The notes under the pieces: generated by a model | The model's input: the letters and a program-made list of their open reading frames with translations, nothing else | The model's database searches: none | Told to the model about the DNA's origin: nothing | Translations under genes and position numbers: made by a program | Part shown: positions 43,943 through 53,499 of the stretch, piece after piece | How the letters are laid out: the number at the start of each line of letters is the position of its first letter | How positions within the stretch are numbered: the stretch's first letter is position 1 | Assembly (NCBI RefSeq): GCF_001510715.1 | Contig: NZ_LMTJ01000003.1 | Location: forward strand, 453,201-517,200 | Source: Bacillus sp. FJAT-29814 | GTDB taxonomy: Bacteria > Bacillota > Bacilli > Bacillales > Cytobacillaceae | Direction of reading: 5' to 3' | Length of the DNA: 64,000 nt

Positions 43943-44989
43943 TTGGACAAAATATTATACTTTCCAACCATAACAATACCCAAGACCCCGTGGCTATTTA
44001 AATCATTATTGTATTGGGATACAGTCGAAACAATAACTCCTAAACCTTTTTTTAGAAATCCCGATTTATTTGAAGGGGATTATATGCGCGAACTTCTTCA
44101 AACGGGGTTAGTGGAACAGATTTCGCCAATGCTTTATACATATGATATACCTGACTTCAAAGAAAATTTCTTAAATTATGTTGATAATGCATATGCAGAC
44201 AAAAAAGAAAATTATAAAAGAAAAGATGGTAATTTGGTACATGTATCGAAGATACACCTGGAGAAAATGCATGAAATCGGAAATTCGTTAGTGGAAAGAG
44301 AATTGGCTTTTTATCGGGATGGCTGGTATTACATACATCAATCAATTGCAAATGATTTTATGTTTTATTTGGCAACGGTAATTGGCAAAGTGAAGGGTAG
44401 CCAGCCCATGACTGACAGAATGGCAAGTATTAAGACAAGAATAACAGTGGATACGGAATCCCAGGGAAGATTTATTAATCGGAATGGATTGAGAAAAATA
44501 ATACTTAATAATGTTTTTCCTACTCCAATGGAAATTACCAAATTTGGTGACCTCTATGATTTTAAATCAAAACATGAAAAACAGCTTAAAGATTTTCGTA
44601 AATACATTGAACGGGAATTATTAAATATTGATTCTGCTCCAAAAGATATGCATGATGAAAGGCTGCAATTCCTTATTAATGAGATTGAAGAAGAAAAGTG
44701 TTCTATTGCAGAAAAAATGAGGGATAAATGGAAAGTCTTTGATTATATTACTTTTGGTTCGCTTTCAGCGAGTGCTTTCGGTTTTGCAAATGCAATACAG
44801 AATTCTGGTGAAATCGGTATTACTAGTGGAACACTTTCGCTTGCAGTGGCGGTCTTGAATACAATAAAAAACACGAATAAATACCAAAAGGATATATTAA
44901 GCGCTCCTTTGGCTTATGCCTATTTAACGGAGCGAAAATGGGCGCAAAAAAGCGAAAGAGATGAACAATTCATGGAAGCGATTCAATAA
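43943..44989 (+). CDS. DUF6236-like protein
   Basis: A 348-residue protein whose start, ILYFPTITIPKTPWLFKSLLYWDTVETITP, matches the DUF6236 pattern; the family has no known function. Near the C-terminus (about 260-300) lies a hydrophobic stretch, ITFGSLSASAFGFANAI, after an acidic coil. The TTG at 43943 is best placed behind AAGGTGATG. The ATG at 43937 lies directly on that site. It is linked with the LDLTVE-type gene, and with the HEPN gene forms a possible three-gene toxin or abortive-infection unit. Confidence 0.7.
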   Translation: MDKILYFPTITIPKTPWLFKSLLYWDTVETITPKPFFRNPDLFEGDYMRELLQTGLVEQISPMLYTYDIPDFKENFLNYVDNAYADKKENYKRKDGNLVHVSKIHLEKMHEIGNSLVERELAFYRDGWYYIHQSIANDFMFYLATVIGKVKGSQPMTDRMASIKTRITVDTESQGRFINRNGLRKIILNNVFPTPMEITKFGDLYDFKSKHEKQLKDFRKYIERELLNIDSAPKDMHDERLQFLINEIEEEKCSIAEKMRDKWKVFDYITFGSLSASAFGFANAIQNSGEIGITSGTLSLAVAVLNTIKNTNKYQKDILSAPLAYAYLTERKWAQKSERDEQFMEAIQ

Positions 44990-45011
44990 TTTAAAAATGT
45001 TAAATGGATAA

Positions 45012-45041
45012 AAAAGCTTGGTCATTATTGACCAAGCTTTT
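45012..45041. terminator. bidirectional terminator between convergent genes
   Basis: AAAAGCTTGGTCA (45012-45024) and TGACCAAGCTTTT (45029-45041) form a perfect 13-bp stem with T-rich flanks on both strands. Confidence 0.85.
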
Positions 45042-45477
45042 ATTCATCTTCCTTTTTCTCTTCCCATTGTTGTCTTAAATATTCCCAATACTCGGGGTCG
45101 TCGCCTTCTTCGAAATCATCATCTTCGTAAATAAAGTAAGGATTAAAAACCCATTCTTTTTTTAATATGCCTTTTCGAATACTGGAATTGACTAATGCTG
45201 CTCCTTCCGTCGACAAATGTCTAGTATCATAATCATTATCTTTTCCATCCATCTTGCTGGCAGTAGAAGCGTACACTTCTCCAAATTCTTCAACCGCTAA
45301 ACGAATCATTTCAGTGCCAATCCCTCTTTTTTGATATTCCTTTTTAACAGCAATATTATTTATCCATTTTCGCCCATTCGAATCTTCATAAAATTCGAAT
45401 TCAGCAACTTTTATGTCATCGAGAAAAGCAAAACCTTCCTCATCCGTAATTTTGAATTTGACCTTTTTAATATCCAT
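45040..45477 (-). CDS. GNAT family N-acetyltransferase with acidic tail
   Basis: A 145-residue acetyltransferase. NNIAVKKEYQKRGIGTEMIRLAV (about residues 39-61) holds the QKRGIG acetyl-CoA loop. After residue 95 the chain departs from the family and ends in a very acidic tail (YEDDDFEEGDDPEYWEY...EEKKEDE). AAAGGAG precedes the ATG. It lies 26 bp after the AbiJ-like nuclease gene on the same strand, so the two may form one operon, and acetylation may modulate or neutralise that partner; this is inference. Confidence 0.85.
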   Translation of the reverse strand: MDIKKVKFKITDEEGFAFLDDIKVAEFEFYEDSNGRKWINNIAVKKEYQKRGIGTEMIRLAVEEFGEVYASTASKMDGKDNDYDTRHLSTEGAALVNSSIRKGILKKEWVFNPYFIYEDDDFEEGDDPEYWEYLRQQWEEKKEDE

Positions 45478-45503
45478 CGTTTTCTCCTTTTATTCAGAAA
45501 AAG

Positions 45504-46865
45504 CTATTCAACCTTAATACTATGCCTGATAAATAGCCTTTCAAAAAAATCTTTTATCATTTGTATGTTCGTTTCCGCATTCACTAACTCAAAACCGCCA
45601 AAGCGGTATACTTCATATCCATTAAGTCTTAATTCTCTATCAGCACTTACCATTTCCGAATATTTCTTCGGGCTTGATATATCCCCATCTGAGTAATGTT
45701 GTTTGCCGTCAACTTCTAAAACAACTCGCTGTTTATTAGGGAGTAATAAAAGAAAATCCATTCTTTGCCTAGGTAAAACAATTGAATTTTTTCTTTGTTT
45801 TATCGTGTAAGGGTCATAATGTAAATAAACTTGCGGAATCAGTGCAGGGAAATTTTCTTTTAATTCGTTCTTGAAAAACTTGTAATAATTAAAGAAAAGG
45901 GTTTTTTCAGGCTCAGAATCTAATGAACTAGCTAATCGCTTATAAAGGGTTTGTTCAATCTCTATATCTGTTATTAACACATTTTTTTTACCCGCCCACC
46001 ATTTTACTAGGTCATTCCATAATAAACCTGTACTTGGAATAGGTAGGTCATATACAAGGCAGTTTTTTTCGTTTTTTACTATTTTAATATCGTTATTAAT
46101 GGAATCGATAATAACAATCTCTGGTTTGGCTCCAACTGCAGCAAAAATAATGTTTTTAGCTATCCCCTGAACCCCACCCTGAACATTGTTTATTTTAAAA
46201 ACTGGGTAACCTGAAATGCTATCCGTTTGTACAATTTGAAACCCATCCCTAACTAAATGGTAATTAATTAGTTTGATATAATCTGTTTGTTCATCATGTT
46301 GACGGACGGATGGGTGTACCACTTGTTCCAGAAAATGAATAAAGGTTTCATCCGGAACAGCAAAGATTTTTAGGCAATTTTCGAATAAATCATTATCATC
46401 CCAATCTGGATTATTAATTACATGTTGAGAAATATCTCCCAATGCATTTCTAAATCTAGCATCAGTTGATGGCATATTTTCTAAATCCCAAATACGTTTT
46501 AGGAATTCTATTAATTCAGATTTCCCATGAATGTTGCCTCTCAAATATAGGTCATCCATAATATTTTTCCTGGTTATTTCACTTATCGCATAAAGACCAG
46601 TTGGGTCTATTCTTTGCACAATTTTTACTAAGTCAATTGCTGAGGAACCGTAATCCTTAATTATCTTCTTAGCTAGTTCTATTAAAAATCCTTTGTCTTT
46701 GCTTTTAAGTCTTCTTTGTACATAAACTCTTTTACTAGAATTTGCTTCCGCTTCATCTCCACTTTCCAAGCCGTATCTTACACAAACATGAGGTAAATCA
46801 TATGATTTTTCTTCTTCTTTAAGGATTGATGATATTCCATCAATTAATTCATTTATACTCTTCAT
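45504..46865 (-). CDS. AbiJ-N-terminal-domain protein with C-terminal PD-(D/E)XK-type nuclease
   Basis: A 453-residue abortive-infection-type protein. Residues about 80-200 match the AbiJ N-terminal domain (ITRKNIMDDLYLRGNIHG, EFLKRIWDLENMPSTDARFR, DISQHVINNPDW, FLEQVVHPSVR). The last 90 residues look like a Vsr/DUF559-type endonuclease: RMDFLLLLPNKQRVVLEVDGKQHYSD gives D...ExDGK, and NGYEVYRFGGFEL closes the fold. It should cut nucleic acid on infection. Its own ribosome-binding site is weak. A GNAT gene follows at 26 bp. Confidence 0.8.
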   Translation of the reverse strand: MKSINELIDGISSILKEEEKSYDLPHVCVRYGLESGDEAEANSSKRVYVQRRLKSKDKGFLIELAKKIIKDYGSSAIDLVKIVQRIDPTGLYAISEITRKNIMDDLYLRGNIHGKSELIEFLKRIWDLENMPSTDARFRNALGDISQHVINNPDWDDNDLFENCLKIFAVPDETFIHFLEQVVHPSVRQHDEQTDYIKLINYHLVRDGFQIVQTDSISGYPVFKINNVQGGVQGIAKNIIFAAVGAKPEIVIIDSINNDIKIVKNEKNCLVYDLPIPSTGLLWNDLVKWWAGKKNVLITDIEIEQTLYKRLASSLDSEPEKTLFFNYYKFFKNELKENFPALIPQVYLHYDPYTIKQRKNSIVLPRQRMDFLLLLPNKQRVVLEVDGKQHYSDGDISSPKKYSEMVSADRELRLNGYEVYRFGGFELVNAETNIQMIKDFFERLFIRHSIKVE

Positions 46866-46963
46866 CCTTATCGCCCCAATACAAGTAATCCAATGCTTTG
46901 TACAGTTTATGAATTTTAGCTGTGTAATTTACCAATGTATCATGTTCATAGAATTTATTTTAC

Positions 46964-47179
46964 TCATAATTTGTTGTTTACTATTTTTCTCATCTCATCT
47001 ATAGAAAGTACATAATCAGGTTTTCTGTGTATCATTCTGTGACAATTAGAGCAAACGGGTAATAGGTCCGTTCTGGGGTCAAATGGCTGCTCATCTCCTT
47101 TTAAAGTTTGTAATGGTTTTACATGATGGACCTCGATAAATTCTTTTCCTCGTTCACCGTAAACCTCTTCAAAATTTGT
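46964..47179 (-). pseudogene. 3' remnant of an HNH endonuclease gene
   Basis: On the minus strand about 70 codons read NFEEVYGERGKEFIEVHH, VKPLQTLKGDE, then DLLPVCSNCHRMIHRK and end at TGA (46964-46966). This is the ECHH-type HNH nuclease core (EVHH...DLxPxCxNCHxxxH). No start codon or N-terminal part exists; upstream of 47179 is unrelated AT-rich DNA. It is a decayed restriction or McrA-like gene. Confidence 0.75.
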
Positions 47180-47339
47180 ATATATTTATTAGAATTTTGT
47201 CCCTACTTCTAGTTATTTATATTATAATGGAATGAAGGGTTAAAATAACTAAATGATTTACTGAAAACTATCAGAAAATACACAAGGTACAAAGGGATGT
47301 AACCATACTGTACTATCAACAGAAACAAAGGAGTAATAA

Positions 47340-47368
47340 AAAAGGATGGTTAAGTTAACCATCCTTTT
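47340..47368. terminator. perfect hairpin, probable old terminator
   Basis: AAAAGGATGGTTAA (47340-47353) and TTAACCATCCTTTT (47355-47368) are perfect 14-bp arms with one base between. A and T runs flank it on both sides. No intact gene abuts it. Confidence 0.6.
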
Positions 47369-47902
47369 CTGACATACCTGAAATTAATATAAGATTATGG
47401 TACCGTCAGCAAAAACCTCCATTTTATCATTAGAAATGGGATTATATACTGCCTTTTTATTTGCCAAAAACAGTATGACTTCGTTTTATAATAGAATCAT
47501 GTTCGTAGAGGCTCCTTGTCAAAGGATATTGGTTTTAATCTAATTTCCATTTAAATGTGTCACTTATATAAGCAAAAACTGTTCATTTAACTAGACGGTC
47601 ACACAAGGTCTTCCTCGAACTGTAATTGGCTTTTTAAATTGTCTTTCCACACTTTATCTGCATGGTGCAATCGAAACAGCGTTAGGCTGTCAACAACTGG
47701 ATATAATTTCCGTTTGTTTCTAGGAATTTTCCGGTTATTAATTGGTTTTTTATTCAAACCCTTGGTTGCCATTTTGTATCAACCTTTAGACGATTATTTT
47801 CCAGAAATAAAAAACTTCTAGAAACATCGATGTATTTCCTGTAATTTCTAGGTAAAAAAATATGTTTTTCTTTATATATTAAACTTTTAAGTTAAAAAAA
47901 GA

Positions 47903-47925
47903 GGTGGAGTAAAAATTTCTCCACC
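47903..47925 (-). terminator. terminator after the decayed small gene
   Basis: GGTGGAG (47903-47909) and CTCCACC (47919-47925) pair; on the minus strand TCTTTTTTTAAC follows. Confidence 0.65.
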
Positions 47926-47947
47926 CAAGACCAAAATTTATTTTTTT

Positions 47948-48138
47948 TTATAAACCATCATTTTTAATTGTATCTGCTAAATGGACGATTCGATTTTTTA
48001 TTCGTTTTCCTTCCAAGGGGTCATTATTATATCTAATCGCCAATTCTTTTAAAGCCTGAAGTAAGTTTGTCCTATTTGGTTTGTCAAGTGATTCATAGCT
48101 AATAATAGTTCTTTGTTATCAATTTCTACTGCTTTCAA
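47948..48138 (-). pseudogene. small gene broken by a frameshift
   Basis: A TTG at 48138 with AGGAGATA upstream opens MKAVEIDNKELL, but this frame stops after about 29 codons. A shift into another frame restores a coherent ending (SYESLDKPNRTNLLQALKEL, then NDPLEGKRIKNRIVHLADTI) to the TAA at 47948-47950. A proper terminator follows. It is therefore a real gene of about 62 codons that has lost frame. No family is recognised. Confidence 0.55.
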
Positions 48139-48193
48139 TCCAATATCTCCTCATCATACCAAAAATAAATTTCTTTTAAGTTAATAAAATTCT

Positions 48194-48907
48194 TTATTTA
48201 TGCTTTTCCTTTCGAGATGGTATTTGACTGATGCTGCTTTCTTCGTGGAATTCCTCTCTATTGGTATTAATGGATTTATCCAGCAACGATAATTGAATTA
48301 GAAAAGAAATGTCATTTAGGTGAGAACTCGCTCCAAATTCCCTCATTTGTTTTAAAACCCCACCAACCATGAAGGTTAAACCAATAAAGAGTAAATAGAT
48401 GGCTAATAAAGGTGTAGCTTTTTCCATATTCCCATCTCTGATTTCAAAAAACGCATATGACAATAATCCCGTAACCAGAACAGCAACAACTAATTGTCTG
48501 ATTATATCAGAAAGTGGATATTTCCGATTATATTCGACCATCGCAATTTCCCTTTTGATGATTTCATCCAATCTTAACAATTGTTCATCGGTTGTAATTG
48601 AAAAAGTCTCGCTTAGCATTTTCCTAAAAGGCTCTATATTGAAAGCAAGAGTATTTGAAGGTTTAAATTTAATCATTTTTCGTTTATGCTGCTCTCCGCC
48701 AAAATAAAGCACTAAAAAATAAATAATAATGCTTAAAACCATCCACTTTATTTCCTTGCCATAAAAAAATAAAAAAATGATTACTGGAAAACAAAGACTG
48801 GTTAAAAGGTAAAGGATAATCCAGCCATTAATTTTTACATTTCGAAGAAACGTACTATTAAAGCCGAATTGCCGCTTATATTCTTTTAACAATTGATAAA
48901 TGAACAT
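48194..48907 (-). CDS. unassigned membrane protein
   Basis: A 237-residue protein with two pairs of membrane helices: about 28-48 and 53-70, then 140-160 and 170-188. A soluble loop between them (PFRKMLSETFSITTDEQLLRLDEIIKREIAM) is amphipathic and helical, and the tail is polar and basic (SRKEKHK). The ATG follows AAGGATGG. No family is recognised. Paired-helix proteins of this type occur as membrane effectors in defence islands, but nothing here proves that. Confidence 0.65.
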   Translation of the reverse strand: MFIYQLLKEYKRQFGFNSTFLRNVKINGWIILYLLTSLCFPVIIFLFFYGKEIKWMVLSIIIYFLVLYFGGEQHKRKMIKFKPSNTLAFNIEPFRKMLSETFSITTDEQLLRLDEIIKREIAMVEYNRKYPLSDIIRQLVVAVLVTGLLSYAFFEIRDGNMEKATPLLAIYLLFIGLTFMVGGVLKQMREFGASSHLNDISFLIQLSLLDKSINTNREEFHEESSISQIPSRKEKHK

Positions 48908-49069
48908 GGAACCATCCTTGCTAAGTTTAAATTTTCTCTGTCTATTATACTTTTAAATGTCTTATTGATATAAGTATTTATCCTTGTTTTTCTTAAAAAC
49001 TATAAAAATATGCATAAAATTAAAAGTTTAGGTGAATACTCTCGGTAAAAAAAATAAGGAGCGATAAAC

Positions 49070-50215
49070 ATCAGACCTTTTATTAATCGTTTTGAAATCT
49101 ATCCAGAGGAAAGCTTAATTAGTTATTTATATCGGCTATAGTTCACCAACCATCTAGATTCATCGATTCCTTTCGGACATGTTTTAGGAGTAAGGTGGTG
49201 GGAGTTGCCGTTGAATCTAGTTGATGATGAGGCATGTGAAAAAATATCAGTATTAAGCGGCAATGACAAAAATGTACTATATTCCAAATCTTATCACTCC
49301 ATGTTAAAGAACCTGAACGATAGTCAAATCAAAATGTGGTTCCATCGTTCAGGAATAAAATATTGTCCAAAATGTTTAGCAGATAACAAAGCTCATCAAT
49401 ATTTATGGGAATTAAAACCAATCAGTATGTGTGCAAAGCATAATGTTTTCTTAATAGACACATGCCCAGGTTGCTATAACGAAATTCAGATGCACGCATT
49501 AATCCGTGGCAATTGCAGTCATTGTTATTTTCATTTGGAATTTGCAGAACCATTAGAAATAAAACAGCATGATTATATTCATTTGGCACAGTATCAATTT
49601 CAACAATTGATTAACGGAGATAATAAAAAAGGCTTTAGAGGGTTAACATCAATTCAAGTCATGATTCTATTTGATTCGTTGTTTCGAGTATTTGATGGTT
49701 TTGAAAGCTTCGTTGACACAAAAGCGAACTTCTTAGGAAGCAAGATTAAATTAAAATCCGGTAATCAAGAAGAATACGCCGTTTCTTTTGCAAATATGTA
49801 TTGGATGGTGGTTGATAACTTTCCGAATCATTTTATCCATGCCTTAAACGTTTTTTATAGAAGTGATTCATCACGCAAAAAGTATAGAAAAAGACATTTT
49901 TTGAATTTTATATCCAACCATGGCGAGTTTGATTTTATAAAAAAAGAATTGGAGTCATTTAAAGAGACTCAAATAAGAAACGGAATGTTTCCAAGAAACA
50001 TAGAAACATTTGATGTTTTTTTTACTACAAAGCGGAAGCAGTTGTATTACACGAAAAGGGACCTTTTTAAAAACTTCAATATTTCTAAAGATGAAATAGA
50101 AAAAATGTGTGAAAGCAACCTATTAAGAGCAAAAAAAGTGGTTGTTGAAGCTCACACAAATTACTATTTTGGGAAACAAGAAACAGATAGAATGCTGAAA
50201 GCTTACTTATTATAA
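49070..50215 (+). pseudogene. tniQ: TniQ-family transposition protein gene with lost start codon and internal stop
   Basis: TniQ proteins choose the target for Tn7-like transposons. The start reads RPFINRFEIYPEESLISYLYRL, the normal TniQ N-terminus, but the codon eight bases after AAGGAG is ATC where ATG is expected, and TAG (49139-49141) interrupts it after 23 codons. From 49205 the frame is open for 336 residues with the zinc-finger pattern YCPKC...CAKH...CPGC...CSHC and later helix-turn-helix segments. The only translatable product would lack its N-terminus, so the gene is probably inactive. Confidence 0.8.
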
Positions 50216-50223
50216 CGTTAGTT

Positions 50224-51632
50224 GTGGATGAGTTTTCAGGATATCCCCTTGGATATAACCTCGGGTTCAGTCCACCTTCCTATGTTTCTATCATGCAAGC
50301 ATTAAATCATGCCATTCAACCCAAAGATTATATAAAAGAAAAATATCCAACGATACAAAATGAATGGGATTCCTGGGGGATTTATTTTTTTCTATTTTTT
50401 AAATTCTGTTTTCTAGTGAATTTGAAGGAAGCCATAGAGCTTCCATCATTTAGAAACATTAGTCCCATTAAAAAAATAAACTTCTTAAAACGCAGATCAG
50501 AAAAAAGAAATATAGTAATGATGCGGTTCATTACAACTCTTGCCCATTTTGTTACTGTTGAGCCCAATAAATATTTACCTGAAATACTATGTGCTTTTCA
50601 TAAAACAAAGGTAAAGTCAGTTGATTCTTATAATGCTGATTACCATCATTTAAAAATGATTAATGAGGCGAACCTTATGGAGTCTACTGATATAAATATC
50701 AATAAGAATACATTGTTTAAAGGAAACAAGCAGCATAAAAAATATATTACTCATTCTGAAGCTCTTCACATGTTGAAAACAGAATGGGGTACCTTTCAAA
50801 ATTTGTGTCAATTCGGATTGATAAAGCTTCACGATTCAGATTTAGGTAAAAAGAAAGTTTATCTAATTGAAAGAAAGTGTTCTTGATTATCTAAAAATGA
50901 AAAAAGAATGCTTGAATATATCCAAGCTAATGAACTATTTAGGTGTTACATTTCATATGGCAACTGGACTTTTAGAAATGGAACTTATCCCCGTTCTTCA
51001 TGGACCGAAAAAAGATGGATATCCGATATGGTATATAAAGAGGGAAGAGGCAGAACGATTTTTTCAAAATCTAATTTCATTGTCAAAGAAGGAATTACTT
51101 GAAGGATTCAAATTGGGTTGGTTTAAAAAAGGTAATTATGTACCTTAGACCATATGAAGTAGATAGTGCTTCATTAATCGAATTATTGCTGAACGAAGAA
51201 TTGCACTTTGCTACACTACAGAACCCAAAGAGTTTAAATGACATCTATATTAATGTTAAAGTCCTAGATTGCTTTATTCGAAAGAAAACGCTCGATATAA
51301 TCGAAACTCACGGATTCAAAGTAAAACAGTTGAAGAAAGTTTTTAAAGTCGGGGAATCGAAAATTTATCGTTGGATTGATGAAGGAAAAATAACATCTAA
51401 ACAAAAAGCTTGGACCGGATGTGAGAGTAAGTATATTTCAGTTGAGGAAACAAAGAAAGCTCTGATGGAGATTAAGGGATGTGATGATGGTGTAGTTGAA
51501 GAATATATAGATGTTATTTTGTGTAGAGGCTGTTTTAAAATTAAAAAAGCGAGCATAAAATTTTGTCTAATGCTCGCTTTGATTATTACAGGTGTTGTAA
51601 GTTCTTTTAGGAAAAAAAGTTTTTTTGTTTAA
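50224..51632 (+). pseudogene. second gene of the tniQ locus, broken by two frameshifts
   Basis: Three frames (50224-50886, 50867-51148, 51099-51632) join into one product: LIERK continues as SVLDYL at a one-base shift near 50878, and LGWFKK continues as VIMYLRPYEVDSASL at an A-run shift near 51125. The product contains serial helix-turn-helix-like units (ITHSEALHMLKTEWGTF, CLNISKLMNYLGVTFHMATG). It follows tniQ by 8 bp and may be a TnsD/TniQ-associated targeting protein. No exact family is recognised, and the true end is probably before the hairpin at 51546. Confidence 0.6.
51546..51580 (-). terminator. terminator of the gajA-gajB operon
   Basis: AAAGCGAGCAT (51546-51556) and ATGCTCGCTTT (51570-51580) pair. 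On the minus strand the stem runs into TTTTTTAATTTT, fitting a terminator about 100 bp after gajB. Confidence 0.7.
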
Positions 51633-51678
51633 GCAACCTCGTAGATAGCTCTTTTGCTATCTAATCACTTATTTATTA

Positions 51679-53499
51679 TTAATTTATAAACGTTGAAATG
51701 TTTTTTTCACGACATGCATTGTATAATTCAATCCAAAACATCGAAGGCTCTTTCCGATTATATCCATATCCTGATTTTTTCAAATACCTTTTTGATCTTA
51801 ACAGATAACAAACTCTTTTTGCTCTTGTTAAACAAACAAAGAATAATCTTCGGTCTTCATTTAGCTTATTCGCATCATCCACGTTTTTATAATAAGGAAA
51901 AATCCCATCTTCCATTCCCAACATGATAACAACTTCGAATTCCAATCCCTTTGAGCTATGCCTAGTTGAAATGGTAACTTGATTGTTAGGTTTTCCAAGC
52001 AATGAAAACTGTGTTATATCGTAGGTTTTGTATTTTCCATTTTTAGCGGATTCGAATAAATTATCTAAGTATTTCTGTTCCTCCTTGTATTTATCTACAT
52101 TTTTTACTGTTTGAATAAGGTTAAGGTGTTGTTCTAGAAAAGTTAACCAGTCCAATAAATTTTGCTCATTTTTTTTACTAGCAACAAGGGTGCTATAAAA
52201 ATTTTTTCTTAATATAATTTGCTCTTCTTCTAAAAAATTAGTTGAGAAGTTCATGCATAATTTAATCCAGAAATCAGATATCTCTGTGAACAGTTTGGAT
52301 GATGGGTCTGTTAACCAAGAAGTGCAATCTTTTAACCATAAAACCACATCGCTATTTGCAAAATCAAATTTAGCTAAATAACAGGGGATATTATGTTGCT
52401 CCATTATTGAAGCTAAAGTGTTGGCGGCCGCCCCACTATTCACTAACACACATATTTCATCAAACTCTATCCCATCTTTTTTGCACTGTGGAATTATTGT
52501 ATTAATAACATAATCATATTGGTCGGTTAGTTCTTTATCACATGTAATAAAGTGAAACTCTGCTGATTCCCCGTGTCTTGTTCCTGCCTTATATTCACGG
52601 TCATCCAAATTAAGTGCAATTGATGAAGCATCGATTATTTCTTGATTACTTCTATAATTGGTTTTTAAATGGATAGATTTTAGTTCAGGATTAACATGTA
52701 ATTCTAGTAAAAAGTCAGGTATTGCGCCGTTAAAGCTATAGATTGACTGGTCAGGGTCCCCAACTGCAAAAATTTTAATATTCGTTGTTCGAAGGAGAGC
52801 TAATATCATTTCATGCATTGGTTTTGCATTATCTTGATATTCATCAATAAGTATCCAAGGAAATTTTGCTTCCAAACATTGGCGTACATAATCTTCACGG
52901 ACAATTAGTTCATTGGAATATTTAATAATTTCAATAAAATCAGTTTTACCCAAATTTCTTAACCTTCGCTCATAATCTTTTATCGCATCAGTTAAAATAG
53001 GATTAGGAGTATAAGGAACTTTACTTAAGCCTTTAATTGAATGGCATCTTTCTGTGTCTAATCTTTCCTTTGTATAGTCCCATGGGTCTAAGCTAAACTT
53101 TTCTTGTATTGCTTTATAAAGACTTCTTTTTTCGCTTTCTGTAATAATATCTAATGGAATAGGAAAACCATCATCAAAAAGGTGGGCGAACGGTTTTAAA
53201 ATGTGGGCGATACAAAATGCATGAACAGTCCCTAAAAACACGTTATTTCTCCTTTGATAACCCATTTTTTTGATTCGGGTAGTAAACTCTTTGGCTGCCT
53301 CTTTACTAAAAGTAATACAAGCTAATCCTCTTGGTATATCAATCTTCTCGTTTAATAATTTCAATATTTTCAATGTTAATACTGTCGTTTTACCGCTCCC
53401 AGGGCCAGCTAGAACAACAGTGCTGGTATTCGATTCAAACGCTTCTAACTGCTCCCTATCCTTTTGTATTTGCTGAAGTTTTTGTGCAAATAAGTCCAT
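51679..53499 (-). CDS. gajB: UvrD/Rep-type helicase of a Gabija-like system (GajB)
   Basis: A 606-residue superfamily-1A helicase. Walker A is VLAGPGSGKTTVL, motif II is ILIDEYQDN, and GDPDQSIYSFNGA, STRHSSKGLEFEVV and VCLTRAKRVCYLL are motifs III, V and VI. In Gabija, GajB senses DNA ends or ssDNA and activates the GajA nuclease. It begins exactly on the last base of gajA (TAATG), so the two are translationally coupled. It is longer than the B. cereus VD045 GajB (494 residues), mainly in the 2B-like region. Helicase identity is certain; the Gabija assignment rests on the pairing. Confidence 0.88.
   Translation of the reverse strand: MDLFAQKLQQIQKDREQLEAFESNTSTVVLAGPGSGKTTVLTLKILKLLNEKIDIPRGLACITFSKEAAKEFTTRIKKMGYQRRNNVFLGTVHAFCIAHILKPFAHLFDDGFPIPLDIITESEKRSLYKAIQEKFSLDPWDYTKERLDTERCHSIKGLSKVPYTPNPILTDAIKDYERRLRNLGKTDFIEIIKYSNELIVREDYVRQCLEAKFPWILIDEYQDNAKPMHEMILALLRTTNIKIFAVGDPDQSIYSFNGAIPDFLLELHVNPELKSIHLKTNYRSNQEIIDASSIALNLDDREYKAGTRHGESAEFHFITCDKELTDQYDYVINTIIPQCKKDGIEFDEICVLVNSGAAANTLASIMEQHNIPCYLAKFDFANSDVVLWLKDCTSWLTDPSSKLFTEISDFWIKLCMNFSTNFLEEEQIILRKNFYSTLVASKKNEQNLLDWLTFLEQHLNLIQTVKNVDKYKEEQKYLDNLFESAKNGKYKTYDITQFSLLGKPNNQVTISTRHSSKGLEFEVVIMLGMEDGIFPYYKNVDDANKLNEDRRLFFVCLTRAKRVCYLLRSKRYLKKSGYGYNRKEPSMFWIELYNACREKNISTFIN

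Larger units (their letters stand above)
47180..47947. other. degraded gene-poor stretch inside the island
   Basis: About 770 bp without an intact gene. It holds a perfect hairpin at 47340-47368 and a minus-strand scrap of about 30 codons ending NDKMEVFADGTIILY near 47395-47500. Everything else is AT-rich with frequent stops, consistent with decayed cargo. Confidence 0.5.

Noticed and set aside
45504..46865. The C-terminal nuclease as a TnsA-type transposase subunit
   Set aside because: The preceding AbiJ N-terminal domain and the ExDGK site fit an abortive-infection nuclease, and no tnsB or tnsC lies next to it.
47639..47821. 60-codon frame MSFHTLSAWCNRN
   Set aside because: No ribosome-binding site, no family, and it sits in decayed DNA.
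51099..51632. 177-codon frame as an independent gene
   Set aside because: Its beginning duplicates the upstream frame's DNA and it continues the same protein pattern after an A-run shift, so it was merged into one pseudogene.
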